From: Pseudomonas orientalis | GTDB lineage: Bacteria; Pseudomonadota; Gammaproteobacteria; Pseudomonadales; Pseudomonadaceae | Length of the DNA: 64,000 bases | Assembly: GCF_001439815.1 (NCBI RefSeq) | Contig: NZ_JYLM01000007.1 | Coordinates: 186,001 to 250,000 of the forward strand | Reading direction: 5' to 3' | Shown here: positions 8,488 to 16,981 of the stretch, in pieces | How positions within the stretch are numbered: position 1 is the stretch's first letter | Layout: every line of letters starts with the position of its first letter | Notes under the pieces: model-generated | What the model was told of the DNA's origin: nothing | Databases searched by the model: none | Seen by the model: the letters and a program-made list of their open reading frames with translations, nothing else | Translations under genes and position numbers: made by a program

Positions 8488-9108
8488 TCAGAGGTACTTC
8501 ACTTCGAGGGTGGCGGAACCGTCGAGCGTGACTTCGTTGCTCAGGTCCAGGCCGTCAGAGCGGTTGATATGGGTTGTAACCCGCAGGTCCATGGTCAGAT
8601 CTTTAACCGCTACCGGCTGAGTGTCGTCATTCATTGAGGCCACCGACATGTACATGCTCGGCTGCCATACTCTCTCGCTGGACCAAGTCTTACCTTGATC
8701 ATACGAGCCGATTGTCTGTACCACCGCGCCGTCTTCGGCGACCGGGTTACGCAAGGAAAGGGAGTACCTGCCCAGCTTTTGGGTCTCGTTGATGAAACCC
8801 AGGCCATAGTCTGTCGTAAGGCCTGAGCCTACGCGGTTATCGATCGAATGCAGGGCGAACTGGATGGGTGCGTCGCAATTGACGGTCATCGTCAAGGTGT
8901 GGACGCCAATCAGCGTCGCTTGGTCCGGCTGCAGGTCCTTGGCCGAAACCTTGCCATGATCAATCACCCCACCGCTGGACAGGCTGGGCGTACAAGCGCT
9001 TGGCACAATCAAACCCTTGACCGTCAAGTCCACGCTTGAGGCGGCAAAGGTGTTGGCCGAGCTGAGCAGCGCGATACCGGCGGCCAGGGTGGTGAATCGG
9101 GTCTTCAT
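8488..9108 (-). CDS. DUF1120 fimbrial subunit-like protein
   Basis: A 206-residue secreted protein. The signal peptide ends ANTFAA. SSVDLTVKGLIVPSACTP, GVIDHGKVSAKDL, VNCDAPIQFAL and IDNRVGSG follow, and the C-terminus is LDGSATLEVKYL. It is close to the gene at 9132 and to the orphan paralogue at 12716, which suggests local duplication. The single Cys pair and the terminal V-K-Y-L strand are the pilin-like marks. Confidence 0.85.
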   Translation of the reverse strand: MKTRFTTLAAGIALLSSANTFAASSVDLTVKGLIVPSACTPSLSSGGVIDHGKVSAKDLQPDQATLIGVHTLTMTVNCDAPIQFALHSIDNRVGSGLTTDYGLGFINETQKLGRYSLSLRNPVAEDGAVVQTIGSYDQGKTWSSERVWQPSMYMSVASMNDDTQPVAVKDLTMDLRVTTHINRSDGLDLSNEVTLDGSATLEVKYL

Positions 9109-9131
9109 GGTGGCGACTTCCTTGGTGGGGA

Positions 9132-9746
9132 TCAGAGGTAATTGACTTGCACGGTGGCGTGGCCGTCGATGGGGACTTCGTCGGTCAGCGTCAGGCCGTC
9201 GGCGGGGGCGATGTGGGTGATCAGGCGGATTTGCGCGTCCAGTTGCTCGACGGCGATCGGTGCCACACCCTCGTTATTGGAGACGGCCGTGAGCAGGGTG
9301 TGGCTGAGCATGGTCGAGGGGCTCCAGGTCACACCGCCATCCCTCGAGGTGATAGTGCGTACGGGGACGTTGTCGGCAATCGGCGCGTAGAGGCCAAGCC
9401 CTGCATCGCCGACTTTTTCATCGTTGGCGGTCGTGCCCAGGCCATGCCAGCTGAAGTGGCTGGCGGCGGTGCCTGCGCGGTTGTCGATGGTGTTCAGGGT
9501 AAAAAACGTCGGGCCGTCGCAACGCACACTCAGCAGCATGGTTTCCCGTGGCAGGTCGGTGTAGGTGTCGGTGTTGAGCTCCTTGACCGACACCTTGCCG
9601 AAGTCAATCACCCCGCCGCCGGAGATCACCGGTTCACAGGCACTGGGCGTAATGCTCCCCTTGACGAGCAGGTCGGTGTTGCTGGCGGCGAATGCGGGCG
9701 GGCAGAGCAGCAACGTACTGATCAAACTGAGAGCAAAAACCTTCAT
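9132..9746 (-). CDS. DUF1120 fimbrial subunit-like protein
   Basis: A 204-residue secreted protein with a signal peptide ending PPAFAA, then NTDLLVKGSITPSACEP, GVIDFGKVSVKEL, VRCDGPTFF and IDNRAGTA, and the terminal strand HATVQVNYL. Second gene of the minus-strand fimbrial operon, 23 bp upstream of the next paralogue. Variation between the paralogues is concentrated in the middle third, the part expected to be surface exposed in an assembled fibre. Confidence 0.85.
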   Translation of the reverse strand: MKVFALSLISTLLLCPPAFAASNTDLLVKGSITPSACEPVISGGGVIDFGKVSVKELNTDTYTDLPRETMLLSVRCDGPTFFTLNTIDNRAGTAASHFSWHGLGTTANDEKVGDAGLGLYAPIADNVPVRTITSRDGGVTWSPSTMLSHTLLTAVSNNEGVAPIAVEQLDAQIRLITHIAPADGLTLTDEVPIDGHATVQVNYL

Positions 9747-9789
9747 GGCGAGTGGATCTCCTTGGGCTCAGGGGCCGATATCGTTGGGA

Positions 9790-10428
9790 TTAGAGGTACA
9801 CGACTTCCACGGTGATGGAGCCGTCGATGGGGACCTCGCCGCTGAGGCTCAGCTCGCTAGTGGGGGCGATCTTGGTGTAGATCCTGGCTTCTGCGGTCCA
9901 CAGCTTGGCCGGGATCGGCGTGGTCCCACCGGGCACGGTAGGGGTCAAATAGATTTCATGTGCCCAATACCGGCTGCTCATCCACGGACCTTCCTTTTTT
10001 CTGGAGGAGAGACTGCCGGCAGGCGCATCATCGACGATCAATGACGAGTTCAAAAACCTCACCCCCATGTAGCCAAGTTTTTCCGTGCCGTTGTTGATCA
10101 GGCCCAGACCGAATTTTTCCGAATCCAGAACGCCACTGCTCGACCCTGTGCGGTTGTCCATTGTCCGCACAGCCACCAATGTGGCGGCGTCACAGCTGAC
10201 AGAAAACTGCAGGGCTTTGGTGGGCAGGGAGGTCTCCGTGTCGACGTTCAGGTCCTTGGCTGCAATCTTGCCGTAGTCCACGACCCCGCCTTCGGACAGT
10301 GCGGGGGTACAGGCGCTCGGGACAATCGAACCCTTGACGGCGAGGTCCACGGAGCTGGCTGCAAACGCCGAGGAGGTCAGCGCAAGGAACAAGGCGCTGC
10401 TCAGTAGCGATAGAGAGGTGGTGCTCAT
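9790..10428 (-). CDS. DUF1120 fimbrial subunit-like protein, first gene of the operon
   Basis: A secreted DUF1120 protein with a signal peptide ending TSSAFAA, then SSVDLAVKGSIVPSACTP, GVVDYGKIAAKDL, VSCDAATLVAV and MDNRTGSS, and the terminal strand SITVEVVYL. I place the start at the ATG that begins MSTTSLSLLS, because it gives a normal signal peptide and has a purine-rich stretch upstream. An in-frame ATG at 10443 would add five residues. As the promoter-proximal subunit it may be the most abundant one. Confidence 0.83.
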   Translation of the reverse strand: MSTTSLSLLSSALFLALTSSAFAASSVDLAVKGSIVPSACTPALSEGGVVDYGKIAAKDLNVDTETSLPTKALQFSVSCDAATLVAVRTMDNRTGSSSGVLDSEKFGLGLINNGTEKLGYMGVRFLNSSLIVDDAPAGSLSSRKKEGPWMSSRYWAHEIYLTPTVPGGTTPIPAKLWTAEARIYTKIAPTSELSLSGEVPIDGSITVEVVYL

Positions 10429-10443
10429 TTCATTGGTTTCCAT

Positions 10444-10837
10444 TGCAAGGCTGGCAGATTACGACGCGTGCAAAGTCTGGCCCGCTTCTTTATGGGCGGG
10501 TGCGCAGGGCAACGGTCTATTGGTTTACGGCGGCGGTGAAGGCGCGAGCCGTCCCTCTGTGGGGTGGGGGGAATTTATCGAGAAGCCCAGGCAGTGGAAA
10601 TACAACTTCTACGACATTGCCGTGGCCCGTCGAGCAGGCTGTTTAGCGCGCTGGGGGAAGGTCTTTGGCTTTGTTTTTCGTAGTTGTTGTATGGGCTTTG
10701 AATTGCTTGAAAGGTTATTGGTGTGCCGCCGATAGCATCCCTGTGGATGTGACTGTCTGGGCTGCACAATAGGTTTCGTTGGCTATTGCAGCGGCGCTGC
10801 AGATTATCGCCGTTTCTATAGTCACGAAGAGGTACTG
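10444..10837. promoter_or_regulatory. Divergent control region between the fimbrial operon and the regulator genes
   Basis: A 394-bp stretch without a convincing gene. It must hold the promoter of the minus-strand fimbrial operon and that of the plus-strand REC-HPt gene. A small hairpin (cccgc / gcggg) lies at about 10480-10500. Near 10738-10830 the region turns relatively AT-rich ahead of the regulator. I could not pick out a certain -35/-10 pair. Confidence 0.5.
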
Positions 10838-11656
10838 ATGGGCTCCCTGCCAGGTTCAACCGCAAGGGCGAGCCGGACGTTGCGGCCGCCCGTTGTACCC
10901 CCGCTTCATTGGAAACACTTGAATGTCCTGGTCGTCGATGACCACTCTGCCTACCGTCTGCTGCTGGGCTGGCTTTTGCAGCAACTGGGGCTTGGGCACG
11001 AATCGGCCGCTGACGGCGACCGTGGGTTGCTGGCCTTTACCCGTCGGCCCTTCGACCTGGTGATCAGCGATTGTCGAATGCCCTTTCTGGATGGGTACGC
11101 AATGGCCCGGGCGATTCGCGCGCATGAGCGTGAGCATGGGTTACGGCGAGTGCCGATCATTGCCTTGACTGCCAACCTGCAGAGCGACAGCCCGCAGCGC
11201 TGTCGTGACGCCGGCATGGATGCCTGGTTGCTCAAGCCTGTGACACTTGAACAATTGCACGCCGTTCTGATGCGCTGGCTGCCCGGCGCAAATGCGCCGC
11301 AGGCCTGCCAGGCGCCGCCGGCGCCACGGGCGAACTGGCCCACCCGTGCCACCTTGGTCGCGACGTTTGGCAGCCACCAGGTTGTTGACCAGATGTTGCA
11401 AACCCTATTGGTCGAGGCATGGGAGGACCATGGGATCTTGCATCACGCCTGTGTCACTTTGAACGCCCCAGCCGTTGCCGAACGGCTCCACCGGTTGGTG
11501 GGCAGCCTGGTGTTTTTGGGCGGGACCGACCTTGAATCGACGGCGGTAGGGCTTATCGAGCAGGTCGTGGCTCATGGCGTCGTCTCTCGCAGGGCGGCGT
11601 TGGAGCGCTTCCAGGCTGAGTTGAGGGTTTATCTCGAGTATTTGGCGGGCATTTGA
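10838..11656 (+). CDS. REC-HPt phosphorelay protein
   Basis: This 272-residue protein has a receiver domain at about residues 28-147: acidic pair D34-D35, phospho-acceptor D78 in ISDCRMPFLDG, and K133 in LLKPVT. A linker rich in Ala and Pro follows, then a histidine phosphotransfer-like domain with H218 in ERLHRLVGSLVFLGG. The usual HxxKG of HPt domains reads HRLVG, so the phosphorylatable His is kept but the Lys is Val. There is no kinase domain. It would act as an intermediate carrier between a distant hybrid kinase and the response regulator encoded next, probably controlling the fimbriae. No histidine kinase is encoded in the window. Confidence 0.8.
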   Translation: MGSLPGSTARASRTLRPPVVPPLHWKHLNVLVVDDHSAYRLLLGWLLQQLGLGHESAADGDRGLLAFTRRPFDLVISDCRMPFLDGYAMARAIRAHEREHGLRRVPIIALTANLQSDSPQRCRDAGMDAWLLKPVTLEQLHAVLMRWLPGANAPQACQAPPAPRANWPTRATLVATFGSHQVVDQMLQTLLVEAWEDHGILHHACVTLNAPAVAERLHRLVGSLVFLGGTDLESTAVGLIEQVVAHGVVSRRAALERFQAELRVYLEYLAGI

Positions 11657-11852
11657 ATCAAGATTTTGCAATAGGATTCAGTCATTGAGCTCTTGTGTTT
11701 TTTGTAGGTATTTTCCTATTGTTTTGTAGTCCGAAAACTTGTCACTACTGAACATTGAGCGTGGCTGCAAGCAGCTCTTTGTTAGTAGTTGTTGATAAGC
11801 GCCCGTGGGGGTATTTTGCGCGGATTCAAGTTGCCATCATTCGTGGGTATGT

Positions 11853-12488
11853 ATGCTTCGAGTAATTATTGCTGACGATCATCCTATTGTGCGGGTCGGA
11901 CAAAAAGTGGTGATCGAGGCGAATGGCAGATGCAAAGTGGTCGGCGAGGCCGATGGTCCCGATCAGTTGATCAATTTGTTAACTACAACGGCGTGCGACG
12001 TGCTCGTCACGGACTTCGCCATGCCCGGTGGCCAACAGGCCGACGGCTACGGTTTGTTGAGTTTCCTGAACCGCCAATATCCGGCTATGCCGGTGATTCT
12101 GGTAACCATGTTCGCCAATGTCGCCACCTTGCGCGCCTCGTTTGCCCAGGGGGCCAGGGCCGTAGTGGCCAAAAGCGCCTCGGCCAAAGAATTGCCGCTG
12201 GCAATCAAGGCGGTCTGCGCCGGCCAGACCTTCGCCAGCGAGTGCCTGCGGGTGCAGATGGTCGAGGCGGGCACCGGCAATCCATTGCAACAGCCGCAGT
12301 TGTCCGGCAAGGAGCGCGAAGTGGTGCGCATGCTGGCCAGCGGCATGACGGTCAGTGAGATTGCGGCGCGGGTCAATCGCAGTATTTCGACCATCAGCAA
12401 ACAGAAAACCACGGCGATGAATCGGTTGTGCATTTCTACGGATGTGGATTTATTTGCCTATGCCCGTGACGCGGGCATGGTGCCTTAG
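11853..12488 (+). CDS. RcsB/EvgA-like response regulator (NarL/LuxR family)
   Basis: A response regulator of 211 residues with a receiver domain (D8-D9, phospho-acceptor D54 in VTDFAMPGG, Lys in VVAKSAS) and a C-terminal LuxR-type helix-turn-helix (LSGKEREVVRMLASG ... SISTISKQKTTAMNRL). The recognition helix pattern TISxQKxxAMxRL is that of RcsB, EvgA, BvgA and RocA proteins, which answer to multi-step phosphorelays. The ATG at 11853 gives the normal family N-terminus; an in-frame start at 11805 would add 16 unlikely residues. It lies about 200 bp after the REC-HPt gene and probably regulates the flanking DUF1120/usher genes. Confidence 0.85.
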   Translation: MLRVIIADDHPIVRVGQKVVIEANGRCKVVGEADGPDQLINLLTTTACDVLVTDFAMPGGQQADGYGLLSFLNRQYPAMPVILVTMFANVATLRASFAQGARAVVAKSASAKELPLAIKAVCAGQTFASECLRVQMVEAGTGNPLQQPQLSGKEREVVRMLASGMTVSEIAARVNRSISTISKQKTTAMNRLCISTDVDLFAYARDAGMVP

Positions 12489-12715
12489 TAGATGACAGTT
12501 TATGACGGTGTTTGAGCGGGCGCTGTAACCAAGTATTCGTATTAGTTGTATGGGAGCGCAGTAGGCGCAGTGCTCCAATGTGTCTTGAGCAATCTGCCGT
12601 TAATGGCGCTGATTCTCAACCTTAGTCTATTAATTGAGTCGAGCCCTCGGGGTGGCGACGTACTTTCGTTCGTCTGTTTATTCCCCCGGGTAACCGACCG
12701 TGAGTGAGCATTGAA

Positions 12716-13342
12716 ATGCAACAGTCCCGTTTAATTATTGCTGCAGCGTTGTCGCTGGCCGGTATCTCCAGCGTATTTGCGGCGTCCAGTGTGGACCTGG
12801 TGGTCAAAGGCACCATTACACCCTCTGCCTGCACGCCGACGGTGTCGAGCAACGGCCTCGTTGACCATGGAAAACTGTCAATCAAGGACCTGACCTCCAT
12901 CACGCAATTGCCGGATGCCACGTTACAGTTCGCTGTGGTTTGTGATGCGGCCACCTTGCTGGCGGTCAAGGGCACCGATAATCGATCTGGAACTGCCTGG
13001 TTCAACGGTTACGAAACCACTTCGCTGTTCGGTCTGGGATTGAGCGCCGATAATCAGAAATTGGGCGCGTACCGGCTGACGATGGAAAACACCACGGTCG
13101 ATGGTGCCGCCGTTTCCCTTATTGAGTCTGTCGATGGTGAGACCTGGTTCCCAGCCGCTGATGTCTGGCAACCACGTTGGATGAGAGCGGTGAGTGGGTC
13201 GCAAGGCGCCGATCATTTACCGGTGGCGATTCAAAATCTGGCAACCGATGTGGTCATCAGCACTTTCGTCAGGAAACCGAAAATGACCATTGAAGAGATC
13301 CCTTTGGACGGGAGTGCAACCCTGGACATCGTCTACCTGTAA
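12716..13342 (+). CDS. DUF1120 protein, separate from the main fimbrial operon
   Basis: A 208-residue secreted paralogue of the fimbrial subunits on the opposite strand. The signal peptide ends ISSVFAA. SSVDLVVKGTITPSACTP, GLVDHGKLSIKDL, VVCDAATLLAV and TDNRSGTA follow, with the terminal strand SATLDIVYL. I use the ATG at 12716; a GTG four codons upstream is possible and neither start has a clear ribosome site. It has its own 227-bp upstream region after the response-regulator gene, so it may be expressed at a different time from the main subunits. Confidence 0.82.
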   Translation: MQQSRLIIAAALSLAGISSVFAASSVDLVVKGTITPSACTPTVSSNGLVDHGKLSIKDLTSITQLPDATLQFAVVCDAATLLAVKGTDNRSGTAWFNGYETTSLFGLGLSADNQKLGAYRLTMENTTVDGAAVSLIESVDGETWFPAADVWQPRWMRAVSGSQGADHLPVAIQNLATDVVISTFVRKPKMTIEEIPLDGSATLDIVYL

Positions 13343-13440
13343 GCCCGGGGCGACGCCATATTCGTCATCAATGGTCATGGTCTTTACGGCCTGCGCGGAT
13401 TATCGTGCAGCCCTGACCATCATCCTCCCGGAGCCTGCCC

Positions 13441-13911
13441 ATGAGTGACGCCAATACCGCCCTGATCACCCGCTTCTACGAGGCGTTCCAACGCCTGGAC
13501 GCCGAAGCCATGGCTGCCTGCTACGCCGACGACGTGGTGTTCAGCGACCCTGCCTTCGGTGAGCTGCGCGGGCGTGATGCCGGGGACATGTGGCGCATGC
13601 TCACCACCCGGGCCAAGGATTTCTCCCTGACGTTCGACCATGTGCGCAGCGATGAAACCACCGGCAGCGCCCATTGGGTGGCGACGTACCTGTTCAGCGC
13701 AACCGGCAATACGGTGGTCAACGATATCGGTGCGCGCTTCGTATTTCGCGATGGCAAGATCTGTGAGCATCACGACCACTTCGACCTGTGGCGTTGGTCG
13801 CGCCAGGCGTTGGGCCTCAAGGGCCTGTTGCTGGGCTGGTCGCCGGCGCTGAAAAACGCGGTACGGGCCCAGGCGCTCAAAGGCTTGAAGGCATTTCAGG
13901 CCGGGCGTTGA
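13441..13911 (+). CDS. NTF2-like / SnoaL-like nuclear transport factor 2 family protein
   Basis: This 156-residue protein has the cone-shaped NTF2-like fold pattern: ITRFYEAFQRLDAEAMAACYADDVVFSDPAFG at the N-terminus and FVFRDGKICEHHDHFDLWRWSRQALG near the C-terminus. Such proteins bind or isomerise small hydrophobic ligands, but many have no known reaction. A good ribosome site (tcccggagc) precedes the ATG. It stands between the fimbrial locus and a GIY-YIG gene with no functional link visible. Function unassigned. Confidence 0.8.
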   Translation: MSDANTALITRFYEAFQRLDAEAMAACYADDVVFSDPAFGELRGRDAGDMWRMLTTRAKDFSLTFDHVRSDETTGSAHWVATYLFSATGNTVVNDIGARFVFRDGKICEHHDHFDLWRWSRQALGLKGLLLGWSPALKNAVRAQALKGLKAFQAGR

Positions 13912-13948
13912 TAAGATTGGCGCACTTCTGGTTTGCCGACATCGACTC

Positions 13949-14254
13949 GTGACTGATCCCTCTGAACCCAAGCCCTGGTTCGTCTACCTGGTGCGTGCCG
14001 CCAATGGCTCGTTGTATTGCGGCATCAGCAACGACCCTCAGCGTCGCTTTGCCTCTCACCAGCGTGGCAAGGGCGCGCGGTTCTTTTTGTCCAGCCCGGC
14101 GGTGGCACTGGTCTATACCGAGCAGTGTGCAAGCAAGGGCGATGCGCTGCGCCAGGAGCGCCTGATCAAGAAATTGAAGAAGAGTGCCAAGGAGTGCCTG
14201 GCGGCGAATGGCGTTGAGGGTGAAATTAACAAAAATAGTTGCAAACCCATGTGA
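13949..14254 (+). CDS. GIY-YIG superfamily nuclease-like protein
   Basis: A 101-residue single-domain protein of the UPF0213/YhbQ kind. The GIY-YIG core appears as WFVYLVRAANGSLYCGISNDPQRRFASHQRGKGARF, with Arg and the distal Glu region (ALRQERLIKKLKK) in place. Family members act on DNA ends or nicks, but the physiological role is uncertain. It uses a GTG start, and no ATG lies at a sensible place. The tail after the catalytic core is short and Asn/Lys rich. Confidence 0.85.
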   Translation: MTDPSEPKPWFVYLVRAANGSLYCGISNDPQRRFASHQRGKGARFFLSSPAVALVYTEQCASKGDALRQERLIKKLKKSAKECLAANGVEGEINKNSCKPM

Positions 14255-14290
14255 GGTAAACCGGCGGCCCATCCGTGTAATGCTTGAAAC

Positions 14291-14310
14291 TGCGATCTAT
14301 TCGCATTAAC
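14291..14310. promoter_or_regulatory. Possible Fur-type box upstream of the TonB receptor
   Basis: An inverted repeat tgcga-tctat-tcgca followed by ttaac lies 33-45 bp before the receptor's ATG. It matches about 11 of 19 positions of the classical Fur box, which is weak, but its position before an iron-receptor gene makes it plausible. Confidence 0.35.
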
Positions 14311-14337
14311 AGCATTTTCCACACGGGTTCTCACAGC

Positions 14338-16752
14338 ATGAAGTCGACGGCGGGCGGTTGGGTCAAACAGTGGCTGGGAGCCTCGGTATTTACGGTGTCT
14401 GGGGTGGTCTTGCTGCCCCTGGCGATGGCGCAGGCGCAGGAGCAACAAAGCGCCCAGTTCAAGTTTGCCCTGGCCGCCAAACCGCTGCCCCAGGCCCTGA
14501 GCGATTTCAGCCGGGTCACCGGCATCAGCGTGATCTATACCGATGAAGCGCCCTACGGCCTCAATGCCCCGGCAGTCAGCGGGCAAATGAGCGCGAGCCA
14601 GGCCCTGCAACGCCTGCTGGGCCAGTCAGGCTTCACCTTCCGCCAGATCGATACCCGCACCCTGGCCCTGGAGCCTGTGCCAACCGACGGCGCGGTCAAT
14701 CTCGGCGCTACCACCATCAGCGGCGCCAACCTTGCCCAGGACAGCACCAGCTACCAGCCGCCGCCGACCAGCTCGGTGATGCGCTCCCACGGCCTGTTGT
14801 TGGAAACCCCGCAGACCGTCAATGTGGTCCCGGCCCAAGTCCTGCGCGACCAGCAACCGCGCAACCTGGATGATGCGCTGGGCAATATCAGCGGTATCAC
14901 CCAGTCCAACACCCTCGGCAGCACCCAGGACGCGGTGATGCTGCGCGGTTTTGGCGACAACCGTAACGGCTCGATCATGAAGGACGGCATGCCGCTGGTG
15001 CAGGGCCGCGCCTTGAACGCGACGGCCGAGCGCGTCGAAGTGCTCAAGGGCCCGTCGTCGTTGCTGTATGGGATCCAGGATCCCGGCGGCGTGGTCAATA
15101 TCGTCAGCAAAAAGCCCGAGCTGGTGCAGTCCACCGCCCTGACCGCGCGCGGCTCGACGTTCGGCAGCGGCAAGAACGGCAGCGGCGGCAGCCTGGACAC
15201 TACCGGCCCCGTGGGCGACAGCGGCCTGGCCTATCGCCTGATCGTCGACCATGAAGATGAAGATTACTGGCGCAACTACGGGACCCACCGCGAGACGTTG
15301 GTGGCGCCGTCGCTGGCATGGTACGGCGACACCACTCAAGTGGTGTTGGCCTATGAGCATCGCGAATTTCTCTCTCCATTCGACCGTGGCACCGCCATCG
15401 ATCCCAAAACCAACCATCCGCTGAACATCCCCGCCACCCGCCGCCTGGATGAGCCGTTCAACAACATGGAAGGCCGCTCCGATCTGTACCGCCTCAACGT
15501 CGATCATGATTTGAGCGATGACTGGAAAGCCCATTTTGGCTACAGCTGGAACCGCGAAACCTACGACGCCAGCCAGGTGCGCGTGGTCAAGGTCAACACC
15601 AACGGCACCCTGACCCGCAGCATGGACGGCACCCAGGGCGCGCTGACCACCGACCGCTTCGCCACCGCCAGCCTTGAAGGCAAGGTGAATGTGGCGGGTA
15701 TGCAGCACGACCTGGTGTTCGGCCTGGATGATGAATACCGCAAAATCTACCGCGCCGACCTGGTTCGCCAGACGCCGCGTGGCGTTTTCAACTACAACGA
15801 CCCGGTGTACGGCAACGAAGTGGCGGGCTCCAAAGTCAGCGCGCCGGACAGCAACCAGACCGATCTGCTGCGCAGCGACTCGTTGTTCTTCCAGGACGCC
15901 ATTCACCTGAACGATCAGTGGATTCTGGTCGGCGGCGCGCGTTACCAGATGTACGACCAATACGCCGGCAAAGGCGTGCCGTTCACCGCCAACACCGATG
16001 GCAACGGCCAGAAATGGGTGCCGCGTGCCGGGCTGGTGTATCGCTACACCGATGAGCTGTCGTTCTATGGCAGTTATACCGAGTCGTTCAAACCCAACTC
16101 CACCATCGCGCCGCTGGCCAATAAAACCGTGCTGGATGGCAGCCTGGAGCCTGAAGAATCCAAGGCGTGGGAGCTGGGCACCAAGTTCGACCTGCCGGGG
16201 CGCATCACCGCGAGCGCGGCGTTGTTCACCATTGATAAACGTAATGTGCTGGTGCAGGTTGGCGACGGGTTGACCTCGGTCTACAGCGTGGCGGGCAAGG
16301 TGCGATCCCGTGGGCTGGAAGTGGATGCCAGCGGCCAGCTGACCGACAAGTGGAGCCTGATCGGCAGTTATGCCTACACCGATGCCGAGGTCACCGAAGA
16401 CCCGAGCCTCAAAGGCAATCGCCTGCAGAACGTGGCGAAAAACACCGGCTCGCTGTCGGCGGTGTATGACTTCGGCAGCATCCTGGGCGGTGATCAACTG
16501 CGCGTCGGCGCCGGCGCGCGTTATGTCGGTGAGCGGGCAGGGGATGCGGCCAACAGTTTCGAACTGCCGAGTTATACCGTGGCTGATGTGTTCGCCAGTT
16601 ATGACACCCGGCTTGAGGGGCAGAAGGTCAAGTTCCAGCTCAATGTGAAGAACCTGTTTGACCGCACCTATTACACCTCTTCGGTAAATACGCAGTTCGT
16701 GTCTATTGGCGATGCGCGGCAGGTATCGGTGTCCAGCACCCTCTCTTTCTGA
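14338..16752 (+). CDS. TonB-dependent siderophore receptor with N-terminal STN signalling domain
   Basis: A TonB-gated outer-membrane transporter of 804 residues. The signal peptide (ending MAQAQA-like) is followed by a secretin/TonB N-terminal domain (FKFALAAKPLPQALSDFSRV ... LLGQSGFTF), a plug domain (ETPQTVNVVPAQVLRDQQ ... RVEVLKGPSSLLYG, GGVVNIVSKKP) and a beta-barrel ending in the aromatic sorting signal STLSF. I use the ATG at 14338, not the in-frame TTG at 14284, for a normal signal peptide. The STN domain means it can signal to a FecR-type anti-sigma factor, yet none lies beside it. Its plug resembles hydroxamate-siderophore receptors, but the ligand cannot be fixed. Confidence 0.88.
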   Translation: MKSTAGGWVKQWLGASVFTVSGVVLLPLAMAQAQEQQSAQFKFALAAKPLPQALSDFSRVTGISVIYTDEAPYGLNAPAVSGQMSASQALQRLLGQSGFTFRQIDTRTLALEPVPTDGAVNLGATTISGANLAQDSTSYQPPPTSSVMRSHGLLLETPQTVNVVPAQVLRDQQPRNLDDALGNISGITQSNTLGSTQDAVMLRGFGDNRNGSIMKDGMPLVQGRALNATAERVEVLKGPSSLLYGIQDPGGVVNIVSKKPELVQSTALTARGSTFGSGKNGSGGSLDTTGPVGDSGLAYRLIVDHEDEDYWRNYGTHRETLVAPSLAWYGDTTQVVLAYEHREFLSPFDRGTAIDPKTNHPLNIPATRRLDEPFNNMEGRSDLYRLNVDHDLSDDWKAHFGYSWNRETYDASQVRVVKVNTNGTLTRSMDGTQGALTTDRFATASLEGKVNVAGMQHDLVFGLDDEYRKIYRADLVRQTPRGVFNYNDPVYGNEVAGSKVSAPDSNQTDLLRSDSLFFQDAIHLNDQWILVGGARYQMYDQYAGKGVPFTANTDGNGQKWVPRAGLVYRYTDELSFYGSYTESFKPNSTIAPLANKTVLDGSLEPEESKAWELGTKFDLPGRITASAALFTIDKRNVLVQVGDGLTSVYSVAGKVRSRGLEVDASGQLTDKWSLIGSYAYTDAEVTEDPSLKGNRLQNVAKNTGSLSAVYDFGSILGGDQLRVGAGARYVGERAGDAANSFELPSYTVADVFASYDTRLEGQKVKFQLNVKNLFDRTYYTSSVNTQFVSIGDARQVSVSSTLSF

Positions 16753-16766
16753 CCGGATCTGCTTTA

Positions 16767-16785
16767 TGTGGGAGGGGGCTTGCCC
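16767..16785 (+). repeat. Solo half of a type-1 REP
   Basis: A lone copy of tgtgggagggggcttgccc sits between the receptor gene and the full REP pair at 16833. It is a single arm without its inverted partner. Confidence 0.75.
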
Positions 16786-16832
16786 TGATGCCAGTCAGTT
16801 AAATGAACGAAATGCTTAAAGCAGCGAAGATC

Positions 16833-16927
16833 AAATGTGGGAGGGGGCTTGCCCCCGATGACGGTGTGTCAGCCAACACTACTGTTGGTTGACACACCGC
16901 TATCGGGATCAAGCCCCCTCCCACATT
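16833..16927. repeat. Type-1 REP pair (REPIN), GGGGGCTTGCCCCC class
   Basis: Two inverted REP arms (aaatgtgggagggggcttgc ... aagccccctcccacatt) enclose a spacer with an imperfect internal repeat (gtgtgtcagccaac / gttgacacacc). Found between a TonB receptor gene and the PBP4 gene; it may also end transcription. Confidence 0.85.
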
Positions 16928-16981
16928 GACACCTGAGCTGTTAGCGTTGCCGCCATTGGATGCCTACGGAAAACGCGACTG

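Noticed and set aside
13949..14254. GIY-YIG gene as part of a homing or mobile element
   Set aside because: It is the short stand-alone UPF0213-type protein common in bacterial chromosomes, with no intron or mobile context.
14626..16497. A 623-codon open frame on the minus strand
   Set aside because: It is the shadow of the TonB receptor gene; the high GC content keeps the opposite frame open.
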